From assembly GCA_039029735.1 (NCBI GenBank), contig JBCCFL010000015.1, positions 1 through 64,000 of the forward strand: a DNA stretch of 64,000 bases. Reading direction: 5' to 3'. How positions within the stretch are numbered: position 1 is the stretch's first letter; each line of letters starts with the position of its first letter. Below, piece by piece: positions 63,852 to 64,000 of this stretch. A program made the translations under genes and the position numbers. The notes beneath the pieces were generated by a model. The model ran no database searches, had not been told where the DNA came from, and saw only the letters and a program-made list of their open reading frames with translations. This stretch comes from CADEDH01 sp039029735 (GTDB taxonomy: Bacteria; Actinomycetota; Acidimicrobiia; Acidimicrobiales; SZUA-35).

Positions 63852-64000
63852 TCAGGCGGTCGCGAACAGCAGCGACGCCCCCACCAACGCAGCGCCGCTT
63901 CCCAACGCAGCCGGCATAACGGGAACGGGGAGCCGCGACTCGAGGCTCGGACCGAACAGGTCGAAGGCACCGGCGGCTCCACCGCCGACCACCAACGCTC
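63852..64000 (-). CDS. ROK family sugar kinase, C-terminal fragment
   Basis: Only the last 48 codons are present; the gene continues past the right edge. The translated end, ALVVGGGAAGAFDLFGPSLE ... PVMPAALGSGAALVGASLLF, matches the C terminus of ROK kinases/glucokinases (G-G-G then P-A-x-L-G-x-x-A-x-L-x-G-A). A kinase would phosphorylate the hexose released by the glycosidases. Convergent with the LacI gene. ROK regulator rather than kinase cannot be excluded from this fragment. Confidence 0.7.
   Translation of the reverse strand, partial: ALVVGGGAAGAFDLFGPSLESRLPVPVMPAALGSGAALVGASLLFATA

Overview
The window is GC-rich, densely coded DNA that looks like an actinobacterium, most likely of the class Acidimicrobiia (Ilumatobacter-like). 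Supporting traits seen here are a CofC homologue (coenzyme F420 synthesis), a TIGR03086/DinB-type protein of the mycothiol-dependent enzyme superfamily, frequent GTG starts, very many 4-base ATGA/GTGA gene overlaps, secreted proteins with long Thr-rich linkers, and a TANNNT hexamer placed 5-10 bases before the start codon of more than 20 genes, which is the signature of leaderless transcripts. Class-level placement is inference.

Layout. 1-12.9 kb: an alpha/beta hydrolase start, a cytochrome P450, a small membrane protein, glutaminyl-tRNA synthetase, a 92-bp hairpin-bearing tandem repeat, a secreted beta-sandwich-like protein, a small ORF coupled to a tyrosine phosphatase, an SDR oxidoreductase, a large fused indolepyruvate ferredoxin oxidoreductase divergent from an Lrp/AsnC regulator, two small unknowns and an acyl-CoA dehydrogenase. 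12.9-28.7 kb: class V aminotransferase plus TIGR03086 protein, a Thr-rich GH16-like surface protein with an altered catalytic motif, rnhB, gpsA coupled to a 571-residue unknown, cofC with a PIG-L deacetylase, GNAT, a frameshifted beta-helix gene, a PNPOx-like protein divergent from a PhyH dioxygenase/DUF429 operon, Nudix, and an atypical amidohydrolase.

28.8-37.9 kb: a purine/pyrimidine salvage run (purK, upp, cdd, deoA, then add) interrupted by an orphan DNA methyltransferase with an extra C-terminal domain and a HAD hydrolase; then yqgE, map, and a leaderless small gene coupled to a broken partner that looks like a decayed toxin-antitoxin pair. 38-45.5 kb: a large ricin-lectin surface protein, a ribose/fructose-type sugar ABC operon with a divergent LacI regulator and operator palindrome, and a TauE/SafE exporter. 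45.5-53.6 kb: envelope proteins (PDPYAQ-repeat membrane protein, lipoprotein, BON-OmpA protein), a lipase-like hydrolase, paired crcB fluoride channels, an HD-GYP protein and an EEP-family enzyme.

53.6-64 kb: a complete sugar-glycoside utilisation locus. A leftward operon encodes binding protein, two permeases, UgpC/MalK-type ATPase, a GH63 glucosyl/mannosylglycerate hydrolase-like enzyme and a GH38 alpha-mannosidase, divergent from a LacI regulator across a perfect 20-bp palindrome, with the end of a ROK sugar kinase at the edge. I infer uptake and hydrolysis of a mannose- or glucose-containing compatible solute. The MalF-like permease carries two SH3b-like repeats in its first external loop, the most unusual architecture in the window. 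No rRNA, tRNA, CRISPR array, insertion sequence or prophage was seen, and no stretch of more than 300 bases lacks a gene.
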